From Mumia sp050632745 (lineage in GTDB: Bacteria > Actinomycetota > Actinomycetes > Propionibacteriales > Nocardioidaceae): a DNA stretch of 64,000 nucleotides. How positions within the stretch are numbered: position 1 is the stretch's first letter; each line of letters starts with the position of its first letter. Made by a program: the position numbers and the translations under genes. Positions 51,252 to 59,067 of this stretch are shown here, piece by piece. The stretch spans positions 682,001 to 746,000 of the forward strand of contig NZ_JBODSD010000001.1 in NCBI RefSeq assembly GCF_050632745.1, given 5' to 3'. Under the pieces are notes generated by a model. That model was given only the letters and a program-made list of their open reading frames with translations, did no database searches and was not told the DNA's origin.

Positions 51252-52472
51252 ATGCGTACCGTCGACGAGCACCTCGCGAAGCTGCTCGACCTGATCGGCC
51301 CGCTCCAGCCGTACGACCAGCCGCTGCTGGAGTCGCTCGGGCTGCCGCTGGTCGACGACGTCGTGAGCCCGATCGACCTCCCGCGCTTCACCAACTCCGC
51401 GATGGACGGGTACGCCGTCCGGGCGAGCGACGTGCAGGGCGCCAACAAGGAGTTCCCGGTGCGGCTCCCGGTCGTCGGCGAGCAGGCCGCGGGCTCGAGC
51501 ACACCCACCGCGCTCACGTCCAAGACCGCGGTCAAGATCATGACGGGCGCTCCGCTGCCGTCCGGGGCCGACACCGTCGTCCCGATCGAGCTGACCGACG
51601 GCGGCGACGCCGAGGTGCAGATCTACCAGGCGCGGCGGGCCGGCGAGAACGTGCGCCCCTCGGGTGAGGACGTGGCGGCGGGCGAGGTCGTCGCCGAGGC
51701 CGGGACGATCCTCGGTCCGCGCGAGGTCGGCCTCCTGGCGTCGCTGGGGTTCGCGCGGCTCAAGGCGCGGCCGCGGCCCCGCGTCGTGGTGCTCTCCACC
51801 GGGACGGAGCTGCGCGAGCCCGGTGCGCGTCTCGACTACGACTCGATCTACGACGGCAACTCGTACATGCTCGCCGCCTGCGCGCGTGCGGCCGGCGCGA
51901 TCGCGTACCGGGTCGGCATCACCTCCGACGACCCGCGCGAGTTCGCCGACGTCCTCAACGACCAGCTGGTCCGTGCGGACCTCGTGGTCACCAGCGGCGG
52001 CATCAGCAAGGGTGCGTACGACGTGGTGAAGGCGGCGCTCTCCGACCTGGGCACGGTCGAGTTCAGCGAGGTCGCCATGCAGCCCGGGAAGCCGCAGGGC
52101 TTCGGGACCGTCGGCGAGGAGAAGACACCGATCGTGACGCTGCCGGGCAACCCGGTCTCGTCCTACGTGTCGTTCGAGGTCTTCGTCCTCCCGATGCTGC
52201 GCCGCATGATGGGCCGCCTCCCGTACCGCCGCCCGCTCGTCCAGGCCACGATGACCGAGGAGATCCGCTCGCCGTCCGGGCGCCGCCAGTACCTTCGCGG
52301 GTGGTTCGAGGTGTCGCCGCGCGGGGCCCGCGTGACGCCGGTGAGCGGTCCCGGGTCGCACCTGGTCGCGGGTCTGGCCCGCGCCAACTGCCTGATCGCC
52401 GTCGACGAGGACGAGACCGCGCTGCACGTCGGGGACACCGCGAAGGTGCTCGTGCTGGACCGGGACTTCTGA
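51252..52472 (+). CDS. moeA: Molybdopterin molybdotransferase MoeA
   Basis: 406 residues. Inserts molybdate into adenylylated molybdopterin. Domains: N-terminal NSAMDGYAVRASDVQG, the MoCF core with VTSGGISKGAYDVVKAAL and LPGNPVSSYVSFEVFVLPML, and C-terminal beta barrel. ATG 51252 leaderless. Coupled to moaC by TGATG, then mogA by GTGA. Confidence 0.95.
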   Translation: MRTVDEHLAKLLDLIGPLQPYDQPLLESLGLPLVDDVVSPIDLPRFTNSAMDGYAVRASDVQGANKEFPVRLPVVGEQAAGSSTPTALTSKTAVKIMTGAPLPSGADTVVPIELTDGGDAEVQIYQARRAGENVRPSGEDVAAGEVVAEAGTILGPREVGLLASLGFARLKARPRPRVVVLSTGTELREPGARLDYDSIYDGNSYMLAACARAAGAIAYRVGITSDDPREFADVLNDQLVRADLVVTSGGISKGAYDVVKAALSDLGTVEFSEVAMQPGKPQGFGTVGEEKTPIVTLPGNPVSSYVSFEVFVLPMLRRMMGRLPYRRPLVQATMTEEIRSPSGRRQYLRGWFEVSPRGARVTPVSGPGSHLVAGLARANCLIAVDEDETALHVGDTAKVLVLDRDF

Positions 52473-52966
52473 TGGGGGAGCCCGAGCGGCCGGTCGACGC
52501 GCCGCGTCTGACCCACGTCGACGAGCAGGGCGCCGCACGCATGGTCGATGTGTCGGCCAAAGACGAGACGCGCCGCCAGGCCACGGCCACCGGTCTCGTG
52601 CGCACGACCCCGGAGGTCGTCGCGCTGCTGCGCTCCGGCGACGTGCCCAAGGGCGACGCGCTGGGCGTCGCGCGCGTGGCCGGCATCCTCGCCGCGAAGC
52701 GCACCCCCGACCTCGTCCCGCTGTGCCACCCGCTGGCGATCACCGGGGTCGAGGTCGACCTCGAGGTCACCGACGAGGGAGTGGCGATCGCGGCGACGGT
52801 CCGCACGACGGGGCGCACGGGTGTCGAGATGGAGGCGCTGACGTCGGTGAGCGTCGCGGCGCTGACGGTCGTCGACATGATCAAGGCCGTCGACAAGCAC
52901 GCGGTCATCTCCGACGTGCGGGTCCGGGCGAAGTCGGGCGGCAAGAGCGGAGACTGGTCGGCGTGA
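52472..52966 (+). CDS. moaC: Cyclic pyranopterin monophosphate synthase MoaC
   Basis: 164 residues. Step 2 of molybdopterin synthesis: GTP-derived precursor to cPMP. Contains ARMVDVSAKDETRRQA, PLCHPLAITGVEVDLEV and MEALTSVSVAALTVVDMIKA, with the conserved His/Lys/Asp positions. Start ATG 52472 shares its A with the moeA stop. Confidence 0.96.
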   Translation: MGEPERPVDAPRLTHVDEQGAARMVDVSAKDETRRQATATGLVRTTPEVVALLRSGDVPKGDALGVARVAGILAAKRTPDLVPLCHPLAITGVEVDLEVTDEGVAIAATVRTTGRTGVEMEALTSVSVAALTVVDMIKAVDKHAVISDVRVRAKSGGKSGDWSA

Positions 52967-53457
52967 AGGCTCTCGTGGTCACCTGCTCCAACCGGGCCGC
53001 GGCCGGCGTGTACGAGGACACCACCGGACCGATGATCGTGGAGGCGCTGCGCTCCTGGGGGTTCGAGGTCGCCGACCCGCTCGTCGTCCCCGACGGCCTG
53101 CCGGTCGAGGAGGCGCTGCGGGAGGCGGTCGACCTGCGCTACGAGGCGGTCGTGACGACCGGCGGGACGGGCATCAGCCCGACCGACGCGACGCCCGAGG
53201 CGACGGACGCGGTGCTCGACCGGGAGCTGCCCGGGGTCGCGGAGGCGATCCGCGCGTACGGCGTCGCCGCCGGGGTGCCCACGGCGATGCTGTCGCGGGG
53301 CAGGGCCGGCGTCGCCGACCAGACGGTCGTGGTGAACCTGCCCGGCTCACGGGGCGGCGTGCGCGACGGCCTCGCGGTGCTCGAGGGAGTGCTGGTGCAC
53401 GCGGTCGAGCAGGTGGCGGGCGTGGACCACGCCCGGGACCCCGGCGGTGCGTCCTGA
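52963..53457 (+). CDS. Molybdopterin adenylyltransferase, MogA/MoaB type
   Basis: 164 residues of the MoCF fold. The motif VVTTGGTGISPTDATPEATD binds the pterin; VVVNLPGSRGGVRDGLAVL closes the site. It activates molybdopterin with AMP for MoeA. GTG 52963 overlaps the moaC stop. Its own stop overlaps an apparent CTG start of the RimJ-like gene. Confidence 0.93.
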   Translation: MKALVVTCSNRAAAGVYEDTTGPMIVEALRSWGFEVADPLVVPDGLPVEEALREAVDLRYEAVVTTGGTGISPTDATPEATDAVLDRELPGVAEAIRAYGVAAGVPTAMLSRGRAGVADQTVVVNLPGSRGGVRDGLAVLEGVLVHAVEQVAGVDHARDPGGAS

Positions 53458-54062
53458 GTACGGGCTGGCCCGCGACGCTGCAGCACGGCGACGTCGGGCT
53501 GCGACCGATCCGGCGCAGCGACGCCCGCGTGTGGGCGCGGCTGCGGCAGGAGTCCTCGGAGTGGCTCAGCCGCTGGGAGGCGACCCTCCCGCGGACGGCG
53601 CCCTCGGGGAGCCGGTCGTACGGCGCAGCGGTCCGCTCGCTGCGCCAGCAGGCGTCGCAGGGGCGGGCGCTCCCGTTCGTCACGACCTACGGCGGCGACG
53701 AGATGATCGGCCAGGTCACGGTGTCCGGCATCACGTGGGGCTCCGCGCGGTGGGCGCAGATCGGCTACTGGATCGCGCGGCCGTACGCCGGACGGGGGAT
53801 CACGACCACCGCTGTCGCCCTGGCCACCGACCACTGCTTCGAGGCGCTCGGGCTGCACCGCATGGAGATCGCGATCCGCCCGGAGAACCGGTCGAGCCTG
53901 CGCGTGGTCGAGAAGCTGGGCTTCGACCGGGTCGGGCTGGCGCCCCGGTACCTGCACATCGACGGCGCATGGCGCGACCACCTGCTGTTCGCGATCACGG
54001 CGGAGCAGGTCGTCCCCGGCGGGCTCATCGCGCGGGTCGACTCGGCCGACGCCGATCGCTGA
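53454..54062 (+). CDS. RimJ/RimL-type GNAT acetyltransferase with probable CTG start
   Basis: 202 residues if read from CTG 53454: the preceding stretch STGWPATLQHGDVGLRPIRR is the usual N-terminus of actinobacterial RimJ-like proteins, yet no ATG, GTG or TTG occurs in frame before it. The CTG overlaps the mogA stop as CTGA. The first conventional start, GTG 53529, would cut off this region. The core has FVTTYGGDEMIGQVTVSGIT, acetyl-CoA loop RPYAGRGITTTAVALAT and ENRSSLRVVEKLGF. N-terminal protein acetylation is the family role; substrate not known. Confidence 0.8.
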   Translation: MSTGWPATLQHGDVGLRPIRRSDARVWARLRQESSEWLSRWEATLPRTAPSGSRSYGAAVRSLRQQASQGRALPFVTTYGGDEMIGQVTVSGITWGSARWAQIGYWIARPYAGRGITTTAVALATDHCFEALGLHRMEIAIRPENRSSLRVVEKLGFDRVGLAPRYLHIDGAWRDHLLFAITAEQVVPGGLIARVDSADADR

Positions 54063-54125
54063 CTCTGCGAGAACCACCTCGCGACACACCGGACGAGGTC
54101 CCCGAGAGGGACCGTCCGCAGCACG

Positions 54126-54131
54126 TACGGT
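54126..54131 (+). promoter_or_regulatory. -10 element of a leaderless sepX promoter
   Basis: TACGGT, 6 nt before GTG 54138. Confidence 0.45.
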
Positions 54132-54137
54132 TCTTCC

Positions 54138-55028
54138 GTGGGTACGGGTCTCATCTTCGCAGCCGTGATCGCCATCTGGGTGGCGTACGGCGTCCCTCTG
54201 GCGCTGCGGCGCCACGAGGAGGCGACGCGTGCGGGATCCGTGACCAGCTTCTCCGGCGCCCTGCGCGTGCTGACCCACCGCAAGGACGACGCCGAGGCCG
54301 AGAGCACGAGCGAGACCACGAAGGTCACCGCGAAGGCCGAGGAGGTCGCGACGGCTCCCGAGCCTGCCGAGACGCCCGCTCCTCGCCGTCGCTACAACCG
54401 CCGTGCGGCCCGCGTCGCCGCCCGTCGCCGCCGCCGGGTGCTGCTGACGCTCCTCCTCGCGTGCGCCGTGGTCGGCGGCCTGTCCGTCGCCGGGATCCTG
54501 CTGCCGTGGGCGGCCGCGATCCCGGGCGGGCTCGTCGTCGTGTGGCTCGTCCTGTGCCGCGTGATGGTCCGCAGCGAGATCGGCCGGCCGGTGCGCTTCC
54601 GGCTCGTCAACCCTGAGCGCCGGGCCGCTCGTGCCCGACGCCGCGAGGCCCGCCGCGACGAGCGTCGTGCCGAGCGCGAGGCACGGGTCGACGTCGAGCT
54701 CGAGGTCGACCCCGACTCCGAGGTGACCGTGATCCTGTCCGGGCAGATCGAGGACCACGACCCGGAGCGCCGCAACGTCATGGAGCGCGGGCCGCTGCCC
54801 GACGGAGCCCTCGACCAGCAGGTGCTGGACGCCGTCTCCGTGTCCACGACTTCGGGCACCACGCTGTGGGACCCGGTGCCCGTGACCCTCCCCACCTACG
54901 TCACGAAGCCGGCTGTCGCACGCACCGTCCGGACGATCGACTTCGGCGACGGCCCGGCCGTCGAGGGGCACGCCAAGGGGTCGGCCGACGACAAGCCGGG
55001 GGAGACCCGGCGCGCGGTGGGCGACTGA
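54138..55028 (+). CDS. sepX: Divisome-associated membrane protein SepX/GlpR
   Basis: 296 residues. One N-terminal helix (TGLIFAAVIAIWVAYGVPLA), a charged linker, two more helices (VLLTLLLACAVVGGLSVAGI, ... AIPGGLVVVWLVLCRVMVRS) and a long basic-then-acidic tail. Matches SepX/GlpR of actinobacteria, which bridges FtsZ and other divisome proteins. Same place after moeA-rimJ as in mycobacteria. GTG 54138 is leaderless. Confidence 0.85.
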   Translation: MGTGLIFAAVIAIWVAYGVPLALRRHEEATRAGSVTSFSGALRVLTHRKDDAEAESTSETTKVTAKAEEVATAPEPAETPAPRRRYNRRAARVAARRRRRVLLTLLLACAVVGGLSVAGILLPWAAAIPGGLVVVWLVLCRVMVRSEIGRPVRFRLVNPERRAARARRREARRDERRAEREARVDVELEVDPDSEVTVILSGQIEDHDPERRNVMERGPLPDGALDQQVLDAVSVSTTSGTTLWDPVPVTLPTYVTKPAVARTVRTIDFGDGPAVEGHAKGSADDKPGETRRAVGD

Positions 55029-55092
55029 CGCTCACGAGGCGGACCCCGGATTCGGGAGCCGTCGGATCGCGTGGTAATCTCGATCTCGCTTT

Positions 55093-55168
55093 GGGGCTAT
55101 GGCGCAGTTGGTAGCGCGTCTCGTTCGCAATGAGAAGGTCCGGGGTTCGAATCCCCGTAGCTCCACCA
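55093..55168 (+). tRNA. tRNA-Ala (anticodon CGC), CCA encoded
   Basis: 76 nt with 3' CCA. Acceptor GGGGCTA/TAGCTCC, anticodon stem TCTCG/TGAGA with loop TTCGCAA (CGC), T arm CGGGG-TTCGAAT-CCCCG, discriminator A. A terminator follows 4 nt later. Confidence 0.97.
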
Positions 55169-55172
55169 GCCG

Positions 55173-55210
55173 AAGGGCCGGATCCGCACCGCGGATCCGG
55201 CCCTTTCGTC
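55173..55210 (+). terminator. Intrinsic terminator after tRNA-Ala
   Basis: Perfect 15-bp stem AAGGGCCGGATCCGC (55173-55187) with GCGGATCCGGCCCTT (55191-55205), 3-nt loop, then TCGTC. On the other strand it lies beyond the lipoprotein gene. Confidence 0.8.
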
Positions 55211-55224
55211 GTGCTGGGCTCGGG

Positions 55225-55878
55225 CTATCGCCGGTGTGCGGCCTGTGGTGCCGCTGCCGCGACGTAGCCGTCTCCCTCGCAGCGCGTGCTGAGACGGACC
55301 GGCGCTCCGGGCTCGATCGCCTCGGCCGCGTGGGTGAGGTGCCCAGGGATCCGGACGAGCACCTCGACCCATGCCCATCCGACGACCTCGGGGCCGCGGG
55401 ACCGGATCGCCTGCACGAGAGCCGTGTCGGCGAGGTCGGGAGGGGCGACGCCCGAGCTGTCGGGACCCGACTGCCACGTCCCTTCCAGCGCAGCTGGTGC
55501 GCTGCACTCGGGATAGTGGCCGGCGATGCGCAACCGCGCCGGCCAGTCGTCCACGTCGAGATCCTGATCGACGTACAGCGACGCCATCGCGGTGCCGGTG
55601 ACGAGGACGACGGCCTCGGGATCGAACCCGGCGGCCGCGTGGAGGACGACGGTCGGGCCTCCCTCCAGTGCAGAGCCGTCGCAGTCGAGGGCCGAGACCT
55701 CGCCGAGCCGTGAGCCGGCCGCCGGCATGCGGACGACCGAGACGGCGCGGTAGACCGTGCCGTGGTGCTCGATCCGCGGGCCGCAGTCGGGTTGGGGAGA
55801 CGGATCCGTCGTACACCCGTGAAGCACCCCGCCGAGCGTGAGCGCGAGGAGCACCCGCGCCGCCCGCCCCGGAGTCAT
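55225..55878 (-). CDS. Putative lipoprotein of an ECF sigma operon
   Basis: 217 residues. Signal peptide and lipobox-like LHGC at residues 14-17, then an exported domain with several Cys (PDCGPRIEHHG, SALDCDG, HYPECSAP). Not recognised. The ATG overlaps the DUF4349 stop, so it is the third gene of a sigma / DUF4349 / lipoprotein unit. Its function is not known. Confidence 0.75.
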   Translation of the reverse strand: MTPGRAARVLLALTLGGVLHGCTTDPSPQPDCGPRIEHHGTVYRAVSVVRMPAAGSRLGEVSALDCDGSALEGGPTVVLHAAAGFDPEAVVLVTGTAMASLYVDQDLDVDDWPARLRIAGHYPECSAPAALEGTWQSGPDSSGVAPPDLADTALVQAIRSRGPEVVGWAWVEVLVRIPGHLTHAAEAIEPGAPVRLSTRCEGDGYVAAAAPQAAHRR

Positions 55879-56861
55879 CGCCGGATCACGCGGCGGCCTG
55901 CGACGTACACGGCGCCGAGCACGGCGAGCAGCACCGCCCACGGGAGGACGAAACCGAGGACGCGCACGACGAACCCGAGCGACGCGACCATCGCGTCCCA
56001 GCCGTCGTCGAGGGCGCCGAGGAAGCCGGAGCTGCTCGGCGCGTCGGGCTCCCGCTCGGACCTGACCACCACGTCGTACGTCGCCATCGCCACCTGGTCG
56101 GACAGACCGCGGCGCTGCGCCTGCAGTGCCTCGAGGTCGGACTGCCGCTGAGCCAGCGTCTGCTCGGCGGCGAGGAGGTCGGCGGTCGACGACGCCTCGG
56201 ACATCAGCTCCTGCAGCCGCACCACGGACACCTGCAGGGCCCGGATGCGTGCGTCGAGGTCGCGCCCCTGCGCGGTGACGTCCTCGGTGTCGATCCGCAG
56301 CCCCGACACCGTGCCCAGGGTGCGCAGGCGCTCGGTCGTGTCGCCGGTGCTGTCGGCGGGGACACGCAGGCGCAAGGAGACCGTCGTACGGCCGTCGTGC
56401 GTGGACTCGTCGCGGCTCTCGACCCGTCCCCCCTCGTCCTCGGTCCAGGCCGCGAGGGCGTCGGCCGCGTCGCGGGGGGCGTCGACGGTGAGGACGGCGG
56501 AGGCGGTCGTCACGATCTCGCGCGCCGCGATGCCGTCGTCCGAGCCGCTGCCGCTGTCGGCGCCCGCACCACCCCCGGCGTCCTCCGTGGCCGCGTTGGG
56601 CCCCTGCTCGCCGCGCAGGGCTCGCTCGTCGGGGACGGAGCTGTCGCCCGCGGTGTCGGAGCCCTGCGGGACGAGCGTGACGCCGCCGACGACCGCGCCC
56701 CCCAGGCCGAGGACCGCGACCACCGACGCGGCCGCAAGGGCGATCTTGCGCCGCTTCGCCCGCCGGACGACGGCGTCGTGCTCGACCGTGGCGGTGATCC
56801 GGCGGTACATCCGGTCGACCTGCTCGTCGGAGAGGTCGGGGAGGTCGGGACGGATGGTCAT
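55875..56861 (-). CDS. DUF4349 membrane protein, possible anti-sigma factor
   Basis: 328 residues. A cytoplasmic N-terminus of about 40 residues, helix AASVVAVLGLGGAVVGG, then an exported coiled-coil region (ARIRALQVSVVRLQELMSEA ... LAQRQSDLEALQAQRRG), and a C-terminal membrane helix LGFVLPWAVLLAVLGAVYVA. DUF4349 proteins are usually lipoproteins; here a cytosolic head sits directly after an ECF sigma gene (ATGA overlap). That arrangement is the one expected for a membrane anti-sigma factor, but no binding motif is proven. Confidence 0.8.
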   Translation of the reverse strand: MTIRPDLPDLSDEQVDRMYRRITATVEHDAVVRRAKRRKIALAAASVVAVLGLGGAVVGGVTLVPQGSDTAGDSSVPDERALRGEQGPNAATEDAGGGAGADSGSGSDDGIAAREIVTTASAVLTVDAPRDAADALAAWTEDEGGRVESRDESTHDGRTTVSLRLRVPADSTGDTTERLRTLGTVSGLRIDTEDVTAQGRDLDARIRALQVSVVRLQELMSEASSTADLLAAEQTLAQRQSDLEALQAQRRGLSDQVAMATYDVVVRSEREPDAPSSSGFLGALDDGWDAMVASLGFVVRVLGFVLPWAVLLAVLGAVYVAGRRVIRR

Positions 56862-57430
56862 GCGGGCCCCCTCAGGTCCTGGGTGGCGGCACGGACGCGG
56901 CTGCGGATCCGGGCGACGCGGTTGCGGACCGCGGCGTGCGTCACCCCGACCTCGTCCGCGGCCTCGGCGTAGGTGAGGTCGCCGACGACGCACCGCTCGA
57001 ACAGCTGCTGGTCGAGCGGCGACAGGGTTGCCACGCTCTCGCGGACACGGGCGAGCAGCTGCTCGGCGACGTACGCGTCGTCGGGCGTCTGCTCGGCGCT
57101 CGGGACGGTGTCGTCGAGCTGCTCCCAGCGGCGGCGCGTCCGGCGTCGGTGATGGTTCAGCGCGGTGTACTTCGCGGTGGAGAGCAGCCAGGGGAGGACC
57201 GACGTGTCGACCAGCGCGATCTCGCTGCGCCGCCGCCAGGCCGTCACGAAGACGTCCTGGACGACCTCCTCGGCGTCCGTCGCGTTGCCGACCACGCGGA
57301 ACGACTGCCAGTACACCGGGCGCACGTGGCGCGCGTACAGCGCGCCGAACGCATCACGGTCGCCCCGCCGAGTCCGCTCCCACAGGGGTCGGTCGTCGGG
57401 GTCGCGCTCGAGCGGGAGGTCTGTCGACAT
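56858..57430 (-). CDS. ECF sigma factor (sigma-70 family)
   Basis: 190 residues. Region 2 FGALYARHVRPVYWQSFRVV ... DAEEVVQDVFVTAWRR and region 4 LSPLDQQLFERCVVGDLTYA ... VGVTHAAVRNRVARIRSRV. GGAG lies 4 nt before ATG 57430. First gene of an operon with DUF4349 and a lipoprotein. A TTGACG (57467-57472, minus strand) lies upstream as a possible -35. Confidence 0.9.
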   Translation of the reverse strand: MSTDLPLERDPDDRPLWERTRRGDRDAFGALYARHVRPVYWQSFRVVGNATDAEEVVQDVFVTAWRRRSEIALVDTSVLPWLLSTAKYTALNHHRRRTRRRWEQLDDTVPSAEQTPDDAYVAEQLLARVRESVATLSPLDQQLFERCVVGDLTYAEAADEVGVTHAAVRNRVARIRSRVRAATQDLRGPA

Positions 57431-57503
57431 GGCGCTCCGTTCGGATGGTCCTCATCCTCTCCATGTCGTCAATCCCCGGACCGTCTCACGGGTTTTCACG
57501 ACG

Positions 57504-57923
57504 TCATGCGTCGACCACGACGGTGTTCTGGTTGGCGGTGAGCAGCCAGCGTCCCTCCTCCTTCGCCATCACGTAGAGGGGCGATCCCTCGTACGCGCCG
57601 TCGACCGCCGAGCCGTCGCGGTTCCGTACGGTCTGCCGCACCTTGACGGCGGCCACGTCGGGCCGGACGAAGAGGACGTGCACGACCTCGTACGAGCCGA
57701 TCGTGTCGCGCATCGCGCCAGGCAGGACCGACCGGGTGAACGCCGCGATCGCGTCCCGGCCGAGGAGCAGCGCGCCGTGCCCGGTCGTCCAGATCGCGTC
57801 CGCGCGGAAGAGCGCGACGAAGGCGTCGACGTCCTCGGAGTTCTGAGCGCGTTCGACGGTGGCGACGACCTCCGTGATCGCGGCGAGGTCGTCCTGGCGG
57901 GAGAGGGGCTCTGTCGGTGGCAT
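57504..57923 (-). CDS. NTF2-like SnoaL/SgcJ-type protein (DUF4440)
   Basis: 139 residues with the cone-shaped NTF2 fold pattern: AITEVVATVERAQNSEDVDA, FVALFRADAIWTTGHGALLL and a C-terminal GRWLLTANQNTVV strand. Related to SgcJ/EcaC. Function unknown. Lies behind a MerR-type operator-like dyad at 57928-57960. Confidence 0.82.
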   Translation of the reverse strand: MPPTEPLSRQDDLAAITEVVATVERAQNSEDVDAFVALFRADAIWTTGHGALLLGRDAIAAFTRSVLPGAMRDTIGSYEVVHVLFVRPDVAAVKVRQTVRNRDGSAVDGAYEGSPLYVMAKEEGRWLLTANQNTVVVDA

Positions 57924-57927
57924 GGAT

Positions 57928-57960
57928 CCAGGCTCGACGTTCGAGTGGACTTGAGGTCAA
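57928..57960 (-). promoter_or_regulatory. MerR-type dyad and long-spaced promoter before the NTF2-like gene
   Basis: On the minus strand TTGACC (57955-57960), then an imperfect dyad CCTCAAGT..ACTCGAAC and, after about 19 bp, a weak GAGCCT near the start. A 19-bp spacer with a dyad like this is typical of MerR-family promoters. No MerR gene lies in the window. Confidence 0.35.
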
Positions 57961-58367
57961 GGCCCGGGAGCGAACGCGTCCGCGTACGAGGCGTCGGGCG
58001 CGATGGGGGTGATGACGTCCACCAGGACGTCGTCGGGCCCGGCCACGATGAAGTGCCGCTGCCCGAACGGCTCGGAGCGCAGCGCGAGGACGGGGGCGAG
58101 CCCGCCGTCGGTGACGAGCCTCGCGTACTCCGCGTCGACGTCGTCGACCTCGACGTTGAGGATCGTGCCGCGTGCGGCGGCGCCGTACCCGGCAGGGACC
58201 GTCGGGTGACCCGGGTCGAGGAGGGCGAGCTCGTGGCCGTCGCGGGCGAGCGAGACGTACCAGTCGGACGAGAACGTGCGCGTGAAGCCGAACCAGCGCT
58301 CGTAGAAGCGGGCGGCGTTCTCGACGTCGGTGGCGCCGAGGACCGGGTAGAAGCTCGTGACGGACAT
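57957..58367 (-). CDS. VOC-family (glyoxalase/bleomycin-resistance-like) protein
   Basis: 136 residues, two beta-alpha-beta-beta-beta modules: SFYPVLGATDVENAARFYER ... and DVDAEYARLVTDGGLAPVLA. GGAGG 6 nt before ATG 58367. The metal-binding His/Glu of glyoxalase I are not obvious, so a binding role is possible. Divergent from a TetR regulator with shared operators. Confidence 0.82.
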   Translation of the reverse strand: MSVTSFYPVLGATDVENAARFYERWFGFTRTFSSDWYVSLARDGHELALLDPGHPTVPAGYGAAARGTILNVEVDDVDAEYARLVTDGGLAPVLALRSEPFGQRHFIVAGPDDVLVDVITPIAPDASYADAFAPGP

Positions 58368-58379
58368 GGAAGACCTCCG

Positions 58380-58424
58380 ATACATGCGGTGCGTACGTAT
58401 TCTCGTAACATACACTCCGTATGT
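58380..58424. promoter_or_regulatory. Divergent operator region between VOC and TetR genes
   Basis: Inverted repeat ACATAC-N5-GTATGT at 58408-58424 and a weaker ATAC..GTAT dyad at 58380-58400 between the VOC and TetR genes. Likely TetR binding sites. Confidence 0.5.
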
Positions 58425-58445
58425 ATCGTGCGGAAGGGAGCCGTC

Positions 58446-59054
58446 GTGGGCCGGTCGTCGAAGGCGCAGAGCGAGATCAACCGCGCCCACCTCGTCGACC
58501 TCGCCGGCACGCTGTTCGCCGAGCGGGGCTACGACGCCGTCAGCCTCGACGACGTCGCCCACGAGGCCGGCCTCACGCGCGGGGCCGTCTACCACCACTT
58601 CGGCAGCAAGCGTGGGCTGTTCGTCGCCGCGGTCGGTCGTGCCCACGAGACCGTCGCCGCCCGGGTCGAGGCGGCGGCGAGCGCCGAGGTCGACCTGTGG
58701 GACGGACTCGTCGCCGGCTGCCACGCGTTCCTCGACGCCGCAGCCGACCCGTCCGTACGCCGGCTCGTCCTGATCGACGGGCCGCGGGTCCTCGGCTGGC
58801 AGGAGTGGCGGTCGCTCGACGCGGCCACGTCGCGGCAGCTGCTCGCCACGGGGCTGCGGGCGCTGGAGGACCGCGGCGACGTCGCGCGCGGGTCGGCGGA
58901 CGCGCTCGCGACCCTCCTCTCGGGCGCGATGAACGACGCCGCGCTCGAGGTCGCCGAGCCCGGGTCGGCGACGCGGGAGGAGCTCCACGCGGCGCTCGAC
59001 CGCATCCTCGGCTGTCTCCGTCCACCTCCGGCTGCGCACGGGTCGAAGCGATGA
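58446..59054 (+). CDS. TetR-family repressor
   Basis: 202 residues. HTH HLVDLAGTLFAERGYDAVSL ... GLTRGAVYHHFGSKRGLFVA near residues 12-57. C-terminal ligand domain with RLVLIDGPRVLGWQEWRSLD. GGGAG lies 6 nt before GTG 58446. Probably controls the divergent VOC gene and itself. Confidence 0.9.
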   Translation: MGRSSKAQSEINRAHLVDLAGTLFAERGYDAVSLDDVAHEAGLTRGAVYHHFGSKRGLFVAAVGRAHETVAARVEAAASAEVDLWDGLVAGCHAFLDAAADPSVRRLVLIDGPRVLGWQEWRSLDAATSRQLLATGLRALEDRGDVARGSADALATLLSGAMNDAALEVAEPGSATREELHAALDRILGCLRPPPAAHGSKR

Positions 59055-59067
59055 CAGGCTCAGGGGC

